Shown piece after piece: positions 13,201-23,571 of a stretch of DNA of 64,000 nucleotides. Positions within the stretch are counted from its first letter, which is position 1. Every line of letters starts with the position of its first letter. The translations under genes were made by a program, and so were the position numbers. The DNA comes from Nemopilema nomurai (taxonomy: Eukaryota > Cnidaria > Scyphozoa > Rhizostomeae > Rhizostomatidae): assembly GCA_003864495.1 (NCBI GenBank), contig ML133496.1, positions 2,881,631-2,945,630 on the forward strand, in the 5' to 3' direction. Below the pieces are notes generated by a model. The model had not been told where the DNA came from and searched no databases. It saw only the letters and a program-made list of their open reading frames with translations.

Positions 13201-14500
13201 CCTTTAGCACACACGCATAACATTTCTTTACAGCCTGCATTACAGACGGTTGTAAGTTGGCCAAGCGTCAGGGACACCCTGGCATCCATACGTGGAGTGG
13301 ACCATTTAGTAGGCTTGAAGGCATGTGTCCCAAACAGAAGCGTGACATAGACAGTCATATGCCCAGGGTTGTGTGAAGGCATATATTCCTAAAACATTCA
13401 GGCTTATATTGTCCCAAAACAATTGTTGTATTGTTTTGACATCCGGTTTATGTTGTGGTAGGTTTCAATGACCCTTAGACAGGTAGGCGCTTTTTCTCGC
13501 TTATGGAAAACAATTCGCGTGGACCTGAATCTAAAGCACTTCCCTGCAGCTCCCTTTCAAGTGTTCAATTTATTTCTTGGCTTAATATGTCAGTTCCATT
13601 AACCGTGCTAATTAGAAGGCACTCCACATAAGAGGCCTAACTAATAAACACTATCCATATTCTGAATTTCGATTCATTGGCGATTTTTATTTCACCGTCT
13701 GTAGTTCAAGCGTTGTTTTTTTGCTAGACTTGGCTGGCTACCAAAAACTTGTAAATAAGTTGTTTTTTGTCGATTGCAAATATTGAGCTTAGATAACTTA
13801 ATCTATTTTTGGGATGATTGTTTATTATTAGCGTGTTATTTAATGTCTTTCTTTAAACACTCACTTAAAAAACCAAAAAGTGGCATCTAAATATTGTAGT
13901 TCCATTATGTTGTTGTGAAACCTAAACAGAACCTTGGATAAATTTGTTTCCTTGAAAATCAGGAAAGGGTTTTTAGGTCTGTTTCACCATGACTGTTTGC
14001 GACCCGTTAGTAGAAAGGAAATGGTTTATCAACATTCATCTCTAAAAAGTCTTCTAAAGCCAGTTGAGGCTTGCCATCAAATTTTAGGATTAGATGGTGG
14101 ATGGATTACTTTGCAGACAAGCTACAGTTGGGTGGAAACTAGTCCTTTCAATGAGAGGAAATCATGAATTGATCATTTTCCCACTTAACTCCCCTTTCAC
14201 CAAACATTGGAATTCAAGTAACTATAGCTTTGATCACTTAAACCATATGGTACATTCAATCATATGGTACATTCAATCAAATGATCGATGGATTTGGTAC
14301 ATACATTCAGAAGAGTGTTTTGTAAGAAAGGAGTGTTTAAAGGTTAAGAGTTTGCTAATTACAGACAAAGCTGAAGAAATGGGAATAAAAAAATCAAAAT
14401 ATTAATAGATAACTACATTGAAATAGTACACAAATATGTCAGTTCTATGATTGCAAATTGAAACAAAGAAAGTGCAAAGAGGATAAGTAACACACAAAAG
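13201..14500. other. Intergenic region / 3' UTR of the coiled-coil gene
   Basis: No coding segment is supported here. The first part is probably the 3' UTR of the coiled-coil gene, which would end after the AATAAA at 13643. Open frames at 13934-14405 have no domain-like content and are AT-rich. A short tandem repeat of a CATATGGTACATTCAAT-like unit is visible near 14245-14275. Confidence 0.5.
13643..13648 (+). terminator. Candidate polyadenylation signal for the coiled-coil gene
   Basis: A canonical AATAAA hexamer 443 bp after the TAA stop, and the first convincing one on the plus strand after the last exon. Cleavage site not determined. Confidence 0.4.
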
Positions 14501-14529
14501 CCACAGCTCTAAAATTGTGGACTTTAAAA

Positions 14530-14838
14530 ATGCTCAACATTTGAGTATGCCAAATATGCAGGCTTGGGGTTTTTGAAAATAACTTGAGAAACAAGAAAGA
14601 TGTGATGGTAATTTACTGTACCAACAAGTTTTTGGTGAATTACCTTGATTGAAAAAATCAGCTGGAAATTGTAAATGCTCAACATTTGTAAACATTTGAA
14701 GTAAGATGCAAAATATGCAGGTTTGGGGTTTTTGAAAATAACTTGAGAAACAACAAACATGTGATGGTAATTTACTGTACCAACAAGTTTTTGGTGAATT
14801 ACCTTGATTGAAAAAATCAGCTGGAAATTGTAAATGCT
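14530..14838. repeat. Two tandem copies of a 159-bp unit in the probable BORCS8-like 3' UTR
   Basis: The segment around 14552-14690 recurs at 14711-14838 with few changes and a 159-bp offset. It lies directly past the stop codon of the minus-strand gene at 14867, so it is probably transcribed as its 3' UTR. Two overlapping minus-strand open frames across it are by-products of the duplication. Confidence 0.75.
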
Positions 14839-14866
14839 TACATACTGACAATATTTTCAAATCATA

Positions 14867-15550
14867 TCACTGTTCTGAAGCCTCTTCACCTTCACTTGGC
14901 AACTTTGCATTTCTGCATTGTTTTTGGTCACTATCTGAAGAAGAAGAAGTGAGTTCAATGCTACCAAAGACTTCATTTTCAAATGTCTCCAAACTATGCT
15001 CTCTTTTCCAGTGAACTAACAAATCATCTTGATTCTCATGAGCAAAATAACAGATTGGGCAAATATATCCTTCTGCAATTTCATTCTCTGATATAGACTT
15101 GTTGGCTTGCTTTGCCACTGTGGCTTGCTTTTCTTTCATCTCAGCTTCCTGTTTTTCTTTTTCATCCAGAAGTTTCTTCATCTCAATAGCAGATTTTAGT
15201 GCTTCAGATATATTTGTGAATTGTTTTATATTACCCATGGTATTTACTACTGTTATGGAGTAATCCATGTCATAAGAAACCCCTTCAATTTTTTTCTTGT
15301 TTGCTGCTAATTCTTTCTTTCTCTCAATCAAAGCTGGGCTTGTTCTGTGGATATGCTCTTGAATTCTGTAGAGTCCAAGTGATGGCTCATTTGCAAACAT
15401 TTGCAATGAATCATTGATCTTGGTTGTTATCTTCCTGACTTTGTAATGGGTTTCTGGATCCAGTGACCTCAGACATGGTGCCTCATTTTGACTTTTGGTT
15501 AATCCCTTTTTAGGAGAGTGATTAATACTTACTAAATGTGAGTCAATCAT
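14867..15550 (-). CDS. BORCS8: BORCS8-like BORC subunit with a C-terminal C2H2 zinc finger
   Basis: A single open frame of 227 residues. Residues about 37-132 match the BORCS8 (MEF2BNB) family, most clearly at ANEPSLGLYRIQEH (53-66) followed by a helical region. BORCS8 is a subunit of BORC, which recruits ARL8 to lysosomes and couples them to kinesin; that role is known for the family, not shown here. Vertebrate BORCS8 is roughly 120 residues, so this protein is about 100 longer. After a charged helix (about 123-150) comes a C2H2 finger with C164, C167, H180 and H185 (CPIC, then H-x4-H), followed by an acidic serine-rich tail. The finger resembles the N-terminal Rab5-binding finger of EEA1 and Rabenosyn-5. 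An in-frame stop ten codons upstream of the ATG makes this start the first possible one. The lack of introns is odd beside its intron-rich neighbours and may indicate a retrocopy. Confidence 0.82.
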   Translation of the reverse strand: MIDSHLVSINHSPKKGLTKSQNEAPCLRSLDPETHYKVRKITTKINDSLQMFANEPSLGLYRIQEHIHRTSPALIERKKELAANKKKIEGVSYDMDYSITVVNTMGNIKQFTNISEALKSAIEMKKLLDEKEKQEAEMKEKQATVAKQANKSISENEIAEGYICPICYFAHENQDDLLVHWKREHSLETFENEVFGSIELTSSSSDSDQKQCRNAKLPSEGEEASEQ

Positions 15551-16463
15551 ATTTCTGGAGTGCTTTATTGAACCTTGTTATCCAGTAGAGAACCAAAGCA
15601 TCTTTCTTCATTTATCTACAATGCAGGGTTTTTAACACAGCTTTTTTTAGGCAAAACAATGAAAGCTGCGATTTCAGCTTGAAAAATTAACCAATTTATG
15701 AAGATTTAGAATGAAGATTTCTGCTTGTTCCTATACAAAGTGACTGATGCTACATACATTTGTGATATATAATTTTATTTGCGGTTCATAGAATGTGATA
15801 TAATGTGGTTCAATATTGCTACTCCAAGTTCCAATCAAGAAAATAGCAATGTTCTTCATTATGGAAAAGAAACTTTGTGCATGGGGCTTTCTTGGAACTT
15901 TTCATGTCGTCTTGTAAAAATTGACACGGGATTAAAAGTTTACCAGTCAACCTGAGAATATAATTTAGCCCAGACTGCTAATTTTACTTCGCGCGCGGAA
16001 GAGATTTCATTATTTGCGCGCATCCGCTCAATCCGCGCGCATTATTTGTCCCTACACTCGCAGTCTGTTCTTTATGCGCGCATTTCTCGTGCAACATCGA
16101 CTATATAAAAAGAAGCAGAAATCCCCCGACTCTTACACTATACGACCATACGCGCGATTTTTATCCAAACATTTTCCGATGAGTATCCAAAAAACGCACT
16201 TTGCAAAGTCTGGAATTAAGCTTCTATATTAAATGAAATGTTAGTTGAATCTGTGCATGAGTAAAAAAATTCGCTCTTGCTCTTAATGCTTACTCATTTT
16301 TTCCACTTTACATGTCCTGCTGCTGTTGGAGAATCGATGCAATTTTATATCTTGCAAAACAAAACAAGGTCTTTCTACTTCCTCAGTTTTATGTTCTCTC
16401 CAGAAAGAGGGAGATGTAAATCAAGTCGAGACCAGAAAGAAATGATCCAGATGCGGGATAAAA
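15551..16463. promoter_or_regulatory. Divergent promoter region rich in GCGCGC
   Basis: This 0.9-kb gap separates the minus-strand BORCS8-like gene from a plus-strand first exon at 16464. Between 15991 and 16156 there are five GCGCGC or CGCGCG cores, including TGCGCGCAT (16015) and the palindrome ATGCGCGCAT (16074-16083), in otherwise AT-rich DNA. These resemble NRF-1-type half-sites, known to control nuclear genes for mitochondrial proteins. TATATAAAA at 16102-16110 is a candidate TATA element for plus-strand transcription. Transcription starts are not known. Confidence 0.5.
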
Positions 16464-16565
16464 ATGGCGACCAAGTTATTGGCAAGTTTTGTTAAAACGC
16501 GTTTAGCAAATACACTTTGTATGAGAAGTAAAGAATTTATACCAGGATGCAGAACTTCTGTCAGG
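16464..16565 (+). CDS. Candidate first coding exon with mitochondrial-type presequence
   Basis: ATG at 16464 opens 34 codons (MATKLLASFVKTRLANT...) rich in K, R, S, A and L with a single acidic residue, as in a mitochondrial targeting presequence. It ends at a perfect GTAAGT donor (16566) in phase 0. The next recognisable plus-strand coding sequence is MRPS12, 3.3 kb downstream and also mitochondrial, so this may be its 5' exon. Direct joining to the TTTCAG acceptor at 19886 is out of frame. An intermediate exon ending in phase 1 would restore frame; for example, an exon beginning after the AG at 17393 and ending at 17427. Assignment to MRPS12 is inference; it could be the start of another gene. 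Confidence 0.45.
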
Positions 16566-19500
16566 GTAAGTGTTTATTCTTGTTACTTTTGCTTCTGTTC
16601 AGAGGCTTAAAATAAAAGCAAACGGTCAATTGTTCTCTTGGCCATTTTCCAACACCACACAACTGGTTCACAAACTGAAGGGACGAATGTTGAAACTCAA
16701 AGTAGAAAGCTATAATTTTGATTAATTTTTTTGAAATATCTATTTAGTCGTTCTGTGTAGTATTTCACTAAATCGAACCATAAGCCAACGTACTTACGTC
16801 GCAACTCCAATTGGGTGAACCAGTGATTTGATTTTGAAAGTATAGAGACCTAAACGTGAAATGGTTTTTATAAAATTGGCGGTAGGAAAATCTTTGAACA
16901 TTGTCATTTTCAATATTCTCTTAAGATCTTAGATAACCCAAATAAATCACAGAATGTTTGACCGTTCCTGCCTATAAATGTCTATCTATAGTACCCAAGA
17001 AAAAATTTGCTCTAAAAAATAGTAAGGCCATGCATCACCACGCCCCCTGGTTTCACCCAGAAGGGGATGATTTGTGGATAACTCACAGAACAATTTAACA
17101 AACTATTCTGAAAGAATTTGTCAAAATCAGAGCTTCCTACTTTCAACTGTTGTCTATATATGCAACTTAACACATGTTCCTATATGTAACTTAACAGAAC
17201 CAAGATTTGTTGGTTCACCCCAAGGTAGCTATTTATAGCAATAGGTTACTTAAAGGCAGAAAAATATGGTCCTTTTTTATGTATGTTTTCACCCAAAAGA
17301 TGCAAAAAATGATTGTGTTGATTAGAAAAAAGAACTTTCAGTTATTAATTTTCTTTTCCCCTTATGCCAGTTGGACGTGTTCAACTTTTGCAGCGAAAAA
17401 GGACTGGATTTTTTGCCTTTAGACAAGGTGCTAAAGCCTTTTGTCTCTGTATTAGGTCATGACATCTCGTTTGGGATTTTATGTCTCGTAATACAAAGCT
17501 TCACAATGGTCAAAAAGAGTGGAACCATGATTTTAGCAAATTGAAGTACTTTTTTGTCAAACACTCCTCAGAGCATGTAAATGTCTGAAAATGACACTAC
17601 ACTTTTCCTGTTATTCCTAATAAATTTCCCATACTCAAAACAGGGCTAATGCTGATTTTTTGCACCACAAAACAAAATTTTTCTCATTCCCTTCCTAACA
17701 AAACTCACATGGTCAATTAATGGGGGTAATTTGGCCTGTAGCAAGATGTTTAGAGCTTTAGAACCTTGGAGTTAGGGTAAGTGTTAATAACCTTTTTCTT
17801 ATGTGGTGCAAATTTGTAATAGTGCCACTTTACATAATGCTCCAAGCAAAGCTTGCTCAGCAAAGTTGAAGAAGCCTCTGTCTCCATCTTTGGAGCCACA
17901 GTTTTACCAGAATTGTTTTAGTCTTACTTCCCCTTTTTTCGCTTTTTGGCAACAGGTTCCACTAATAAACAGGCATCACCTTTTTTTCTTTCTTGGTCTA
18001 CCCATGGAAAAAGAACAAACAGGATAGGGGGTACTTTTCCACAAATGCATAAAGACAGCTGACCTCCATCCTTATTTTCATCCTTTAGAAACAGATGAAA
18101 AAATGCCTCTATATAAAAATACAGCACTAGATTTTACAGGGTGGATTCTTATACCAGCCTTTTGTAAAATTGTGCTTAATCTTTCTCTGTTGGCAGTGTC
18201 AAGCTTGATGATTTTATCAGCTAGTACTGGCTGATTTAAATTCTGAATTTTGATTTTGTCTTCTTTGCAGAAATTCTCCACACCCTCAAGTATGTCAAAT
18301 ATCATTAGAAAAGGTAATGCAAACTAACTTATGTCTTTAACTCCTTGTCATGCAGGTATGTTGGGAGTGCTGTGATCACACACCCATGCCTTGGCACAAG
18401 CCTTCTGTTGCTCAGAAGTGCAGTTTATCGCACACCTCAAATAATCTGAACACTTTGTTCTAAAGTGACAAATACTGCCAAATGTTATTTTATCATACTC
18501 CAAAAAAGTTGGCGCCTTTCAGATCATTATCGCAAATAACAACAAGCTTGGTTTTGCATCAGTTTTGACTGATCTGACCCGTTTATATGATCCGTCAAAC
18601 TGATGACTTAAGATTATTTTCCTTCACTTCACAATGATGGGGACAAATATAGTGCTCTAGTTACATCGGTGGTGTCAACATGATGAAAGGGAACTTCATA
18701 ACAAAAGAAAAATCTTTGTGGGTTCAGAGATGAGCAAGGATGGGTGCCAGCTAATAGACTCTTCAATCTGTCTACTAGGCTCTTCAAAATTTTGTTTTAT
18801 TCTGGTGTGATCTTTGTATTAACTGGCTGTAATGTCCGGTGAACTTGATTCTTCCACCCAAACATTTCCTTTATTCGCTTGCTGATGCGATTCTTCCACC
18901 CAAAGGTGCAAACCCTTGTCTTTGGAAAAAAGATTTCTCGGGAGAACTGACAGTATAAACTGATTGTCAAAAAAACGTCAGCTTTTAGCCGTTTACACCG
19001 TCATAGCCTTTAAGAGACTACGCATGCGCAGAGCCAACAATGTTGGATGAGGGGTCAAATGTTCTAACATGTCACCCAACATAATTCATATTGTTAACTT
19101 TGCCTTCTTTAATATGTTGGATTTGACGTTTATAATGCTAATCTAAGAAATATGCATGATTGAAGTAGCCTTGATGAGGTTTATGATGAGGTGGATGAGG
19201 ATGATTTATTTGATGAGGTGGTTAAAATACTGGCAGCTATGCAAGCTGATGTGGACCTTCTATTTAAAGAAGCAGAAATATATCATAAAACTAAAGTAAA
19301 GATATTTAACCTATTTCCATTGTTTCTATTAAAATAAAAAATGTATAAAATCAGAATCTTTCTTTGAAAATTGTCCCGTGCCTTTAAAAATGACCTGCAT
19401 TTAAGTGATTCTGTCACATACTATCTCAAAATTGGCTGTATTTTCTACAGTTAAGAGATAACATTAAACAAGACATATGCACAAAGAGTGCCTCTTATTT

Positions 19501-19930
19501 CAAGGCCTGTTTTCATAATTGTTTTATTGCATTAATGGCAGGTTTTCCATAGACAGATGCTTTTCCATGCGGATTAGAATAAAAGTGCTTTTAGGATAGT
19601 CCATTTGTAGATCAATTAGTTAGAGCATCTAGGGGACCCCTCGAAAAGGCTACAATGGCTCCCTATGAAAGTATTTCCAACAAGTTATTGTAGCCTCTCA
19701 AAGATTTTTCTAGTCAGAAACATAAAGCTTTTTTATTTCTTGTTTATGCCACATCTTTTTGCCAGTGCAAGTTTAGTTCTGGATAAACAATCCACCCTAA
19801 TATGGTTTGATGCATTATGTAGCTACTGGGTTGCAGGTATTTACTTAAAAGCCATTATTTTGTTTCAAGTTGCCTTTCTGTTTCAGGGCCATTTCCAAAA
19901 TTGTTGTATGGCTACCCAACTAAGCTTCAA
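16566..19930. other. Mostly non-coding stretch between presequence exon and MRPS12
   Basis: AT-rich sequence with short possible exons only. CTTATGCCAG at 17361-17370 followed by an open 57 nt ending at GACAAG before GTGCTA (17428) is exon-like in phase 0, but I cannot connect it with confidence. The minus-strand coding-like pieces at 17.9-18.8 kb are listed separately. Confidence 0.4.
17930..18800 (-). pseudogene. Degenerate minus-strand coding-like segments, unrecognised
   Basis: Several minus-strand pieces have protein-like composition but do not form one frame. About 18745-18800 gives a short serine/proline-rich piece. About 18645-18715 gives a piece containing VPFHHVDTTDV. About 18350-18525 gives a cysteine-rich piece ending CDHSTPNIPA and a stop. 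18130-18330 encodes a helical segment containing KIIKLDTANRERLST, ending at a possible donor GTAAAA. About 17925-17990 ends in a basic KKRKKGK tail and stop. Stops and frame changes separate them. This may be a decayed gene or transposon protein, or exons of a real small gene. I do not recognise the family. Confidence 0.25.
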
Positions 19931-20380
19931 ATGTACACAACTTTGATGCAGCTTGGAAGAAGTAACTCCCTTTTTTCAAAAGTTCAGACACCATCTCCTC
20001 TGCAGTCTATGCAAAATAATGTTCTAACATTTGTACAAGTGAGACATTTGCCAACATTGAATCAAATTCGTAGACAGAAGCCAAGAACTAAGAAGAAGAA
20101 ACCAAAGCCCTTGCGTGTTAAAGAAAAACAGATCCTGTTGGGACCACAGCGTAAAGGAGTTTGTGTTAAGCTTGTTGTCCGCACGCCGAAAAAGCCCAAT
20201 TCGGCACAAAGAAAGTGTGCAATTCTTAGGCTCAGTAATGGAAAATTAATAACTGCTTATATACCGGGTGAGAAAGGGTCGTTGCAAGAGCATGGTGTAG
20301 TTCTATTTGAAGGTGGGAGAGTTCAGGACTGCCCAGGTATCAAATACAAGATAATCAGAAGAAAGTATGATATGAACTAG
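19931..20380 (+). CDS. MRPS12: Mitochondrial small ribosomal subunit protein uS12m
   Basis: Encodes uS12m, the decoding-centre protein of the mitochondrial 28S subunit. From the ATG at 19931 it is 149 residues; a second ATG at 19946 would give 144, close to the usual length of about 140. The N-terminal ~50 residues are basic and low in acid, consistent with import, and the mature domain begins near [10 protein letters not shown]. The uS12 signatures are all present: [11 protein letters not shown] (the loop that contacts the decoding site), [13 protein letters not shown], and [20 protein letters not shown] at the C-terminus. The frame stays open upstream of 19931 to an acceptor-like TTTCAG at 19886, so an upstream exon may supply the true start; the presequence exon at 16464 is a candidate. 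Stop is TAG at 20378-20380. Confidence 0.93.
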   Translation: MYTTLMQLGRSNSLFSKVQTPSPLQSMQNNVLTFVQVRHLPTLNQIRRQKPRTKKKKPKPLRVKEKQILLGPQRKGVCVKLVVRTPKKPNSAQRKCAILRLSNGKLITAYIPGEKGSLQEHGVVLFEGGRVQDCPGIKYKIIRRKYDMN

Positions 20381-20952
20381 ATTGTCGGTTGAATTAAATT
20401 GTAATTACCAGCTCTTGATCATAGGCCTCCAGTTGTTTTGAATTGTTTTACCAGTTTTCTTACAGATTGAGTATCACGAAGGCACTTTGCAAGACTTGGG
20501 CTCCATTTCTAAATGGTCCCTTACTGCCAGTTAATATTGCCACAAGCTATACAGTGTTGCTATTTTATTGAATGAAGCCTTCTAATGGTTCTTGACAAAG
20601 CAGTCAATGTATCTAAAATTGAATACTTTGTAATATTTTTGTGATGTCTGTTGGTTAGTTTCACTGTAAACCATTCTAGAAAGGAAAGGAGATACTATGA
20701 AATCAATAATTCAGCCATAAAACGTTGGAAACAATTGCAATTGTTTTATTTGCAAGCTTTGCTTTTGGAAAATGGATATTTCAAAAGAATCAGAAGGGCT
20801 GTGTCAGCTTAGAAAGGCACACAGAAAATGTTTGGTTTCTAGAAACTTGGAGGATATAGCTTAAGTATTTTTTAAAAAGGTTTGTACTAATAGATATATT
20901 AATATCTTCCTTTGTTGCAATGTACATGGAAAATTAAATATCCATGTTCAAA

Positions 20953-21556
20953 CCGCAATAAAATGAACTCAAGGAAAAACTACCAGGTGGGGTGGGGGAT
21001 ACTGCTAACCAAACCAGTCGATCCTGACAACCAGTCTCTCTTCATGACAGCTAGATATGCGTATTCCGTAACAGCTATAAATAAATTTATTAAATTTTTC
21101 AAAGTCAGACAGAGCCTTGCAAGGGTGACCCATAGGCACATGTTGGAATTTGGAAAGGGAAAAAGGGGAAGAGGAAGATGTTAATTGCGTTAATTGCGCA
21201 TAAAACAATAATGCTTCATAATAAGGGGATAACCTGGTTCAGTGGTCGTATGACGTAACCTGTAATACGATTCTCGGAAAACATTTTCTACTAAGAAATG
21301 AAGGTGGTACTAATGTGTGGCTCATAAATGCGTACAAGTCATGATATTCTTGGGTGATGAAATAAAGAAAACAGTGTTCTGGTCTTTATAAGTTTGCTAA
21401 ATAATTTTCTGATCCTTTGTTTCTTCGGATGAGGATCCTTGTGTTAATTTGTTGTTCTTATACGCCGCAAATAAACATCAAATAAGCCTTTAGTTGTTCT
21501 TCTGACAATCAGAATTTTCCTTTATAATACTGTAAGAATTTTCTACGTTCAAATTT
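20953..21556. repeat. Dispersed repeat family, copy A, interrupted
   Basis: 20953-21189 and 21447-21556 are the two halves of a repeat that is uninterrupted at 26013-26405. The family is marked by AATAAAATGAACTCAAGG near its start, GGCACATGTTGGAATTTG in the middle and TGTTCTTCTGACAATC near its end. In copy A the middle is replaced by the 250-bp sequence that also lies upstream of the MOV10-like exon 1. Confidence 0.75.
21195..21443 (+). repeat. 250-bp direct repeat, upstream copy
   Basis: Nearly identical to 23193-23442 and in the same orientation, offset by 1998 bp. The pair brackets the foldback palindrome. This copy lies inside dispersed-repeat copy A. Confidence 0.85.
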
Positions 21557-21572
21557 TGGTATCAAACGCCTT

Positions 21573-23141
21573 CTATGGCGCGCATATACCGCCAAAAATA
21601 GCCCTTTCTAAAATTTCAGCACAACGTTTAAAAGTTTAGTGATCTTCTAAAAGTTCACTTGCTCTGCATTCTCATGTAAGGCTAGTTTTAAAATTTCATT
21701 CATTTCCAAAGTTTCAACTACCGTTCAACATTTTCTAAAATTTCAACTACTTAAGCAACGTTTCTAAAATTCCAATCGCTTGCTCTGCGAGATTTCTAAA
21801 ATTTCAGCCATTTCCAAAGTTTCAACCACCGTTCATTATTTTCTAAAATTTCAATCACTCTAAAGTTTCAGTGGCTTCTCCAAAATTTCAATGGTGAATG
21901 TTGATAACCTCTTCCTGAACTTTGCCAAGCAGCCTCCTTTTGTGCTCCAGCATATAGGAAAGTCATGGCGAAAGCTTCTCTGCCACAACGATGGTCCGCT
22001 GCTGATTTGCTTTGTGACATGTTCAGAAGAATAAGAATTGATTGCGAAAGATCATCATTAAATGACGAAAACATGGCAGATTCGATTCATTTTAGGATTG
22101 ACTACCTTATTCATACAATTTTAAGGTACGAAGATGTTGTTCCTGGCCAAACTTCAAATCTGAGGGGAGTTAGTAACGTTACCTGACAAATACGGGCGTG
22201 ACATATACGGGCTTTTCTTACATATACGGGCGTCTAGAATAGGCGATGTTATTCGTTGAATATTTACCCCCCAGCTTTTCCAAAACTGAATTTTATTCCA
22301 TTCTGCGATTATTTTCGGCGTATTAACCTTCATGGAAGAAAGCGTTAACACCACCAACTAATAAATTACTGGCCGACCTGCAGGTTAGGACAAGTAGGCC
22401 TGTGAAATCAAAATACAGTTCTCTGTGGGTTGAGCATTTATCGATTTGAAGTTCAAATCTCAACAACATTTTCGCCAAATGTCATATAATTTTTCACAAA
22501 CCCCCAAGCCCAAAACATTAGGCCCTTCTGCGGAAATTGTTATCAAGGGCAAAGCCCGAATTGATAAACACGTCAGAAGGGGATTTCCGAACATACAAAA
22601 GCCTTTCACTTGGGTAGTAACGGCGCTGCAGTGAATCTGCCATGTTTTCGTCATTTAATGATGATCTTTCGCAATCAATTCTTATTCTTCTGATCATGTC
22701 ACAAAGCAAATCAGCAGCGGACCATCGTTGTGGCAGAGAAGCTTTCGCCATGACTTTCCTATATGCTGGAGCACAAAAGGAGGCTGCTTGGCAAAGTTCA
22801 GGAAGAGGTTATCAACATTCACCATTGAAATTTTGGAGAAGCCACTGAAACTTTAGAGTGATTGAAATTTTAGAAAATGTTGAACGGTGGTTGAAACTTT
22901 GGAAATGCTGAATTTTAGAAATCTCGCAGAGCAAGCGATTGGAATTTTAGAAACGTTGCTTAAGTAGTTGAAATTTTAGAAAATGTTGAACGGTGGTTGA
23001 AACTTTGGAAATGAATGAAATTTTAAGACTAGCCTTACATGAGAATGCAGAGCAAGTGAACTTTTAGAAGATCACTAAACTTTTAAACGTTGTGCTGAAA
23101 TTTTAGAAAGGGCTATTTTTGGCGGTATATGCGCGCCATAG
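21573..23141. mobile_element. Foldback element: large palindrome with ~510-bp arms
   Basis: Left arm 21573-22083 and right arm 22633-23141 are inverted copies at very high identity, with a 549-bp spacer. The outer ends read CTATGGCGCGCATATACC. The outer half of each arm is built from many degenerate TTTCTAAAATTTCA units, a structure typical of foldback (FB) transposons. The inner half of each arm carries the same 40-codon open frame (MAKASLPQRWSAADLLCDM..., plus strand from 21965, minus strand from 22751). On the right-arm side it runs on into the spacer and stops at 22518; on the left side it stops at 22186. I see no transposase and no clear target-site duplication. Confidence 0.65.
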
Positions 23142-23192
23142 CCTTCGAAGCCAGGGCTTTCACCACAAGGTCAGTGGTCTTTTCATGAAGCA

Positions 23193-23442
23193 TGCGCATA
23201 AAACAATAATGCTTCATAATAAGGGGATAACCTGGTTCAGTGGTCGTATGACGTAACCTGTAATACGATTCTCGGAAAACATTTTCTACTAAGAAATGAG
23301 GGCGGTACTAATGTGTGGCTCATAAATGCGTACAAGTCATGATATTCTTGGGTGATGAAATAAAGAAAACAGTGTTCTGGTCTTTATAAGTTTGCTTAAT
23401 AATTTTCTGATCCTTTGTTTCTTCGGACGAAGATCCTTATGC
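23193..23442 (+). repeat. 250-bp direct repeat, gene-proximal copy (probable MOV10-like promoter)
   Basis: This copy ends 130 bp before the ATG of the MOV10-like gene, so it probably contains promoter or 5' UTR sequence of that gene. The other copy at 21195-21443 would then be a duplicated promoter fragment. No TATA box or other element can be named with confidence. Confidence 0.7.
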
Positions 23443-23571
23443 AGAAGAGAGTCGGTAACCAAGCCTCTCGATTGAGCTAGCTTCTGCAAGTGGAAGGCCA
23501 ACATTCTATAGACAGTAAAGGATTTTCCTAACAACATAGCGTTTCTGAACACGATTTACGGATCTGAGGAC

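Noticed and set aside
13934..14405. Two overlapping plus-strand frames between the coiled-coil and BORCS8-like genes
   Set aside because: No recognisable domain, AT-rich composition and short repeats; most likely untranslated or intergenic.
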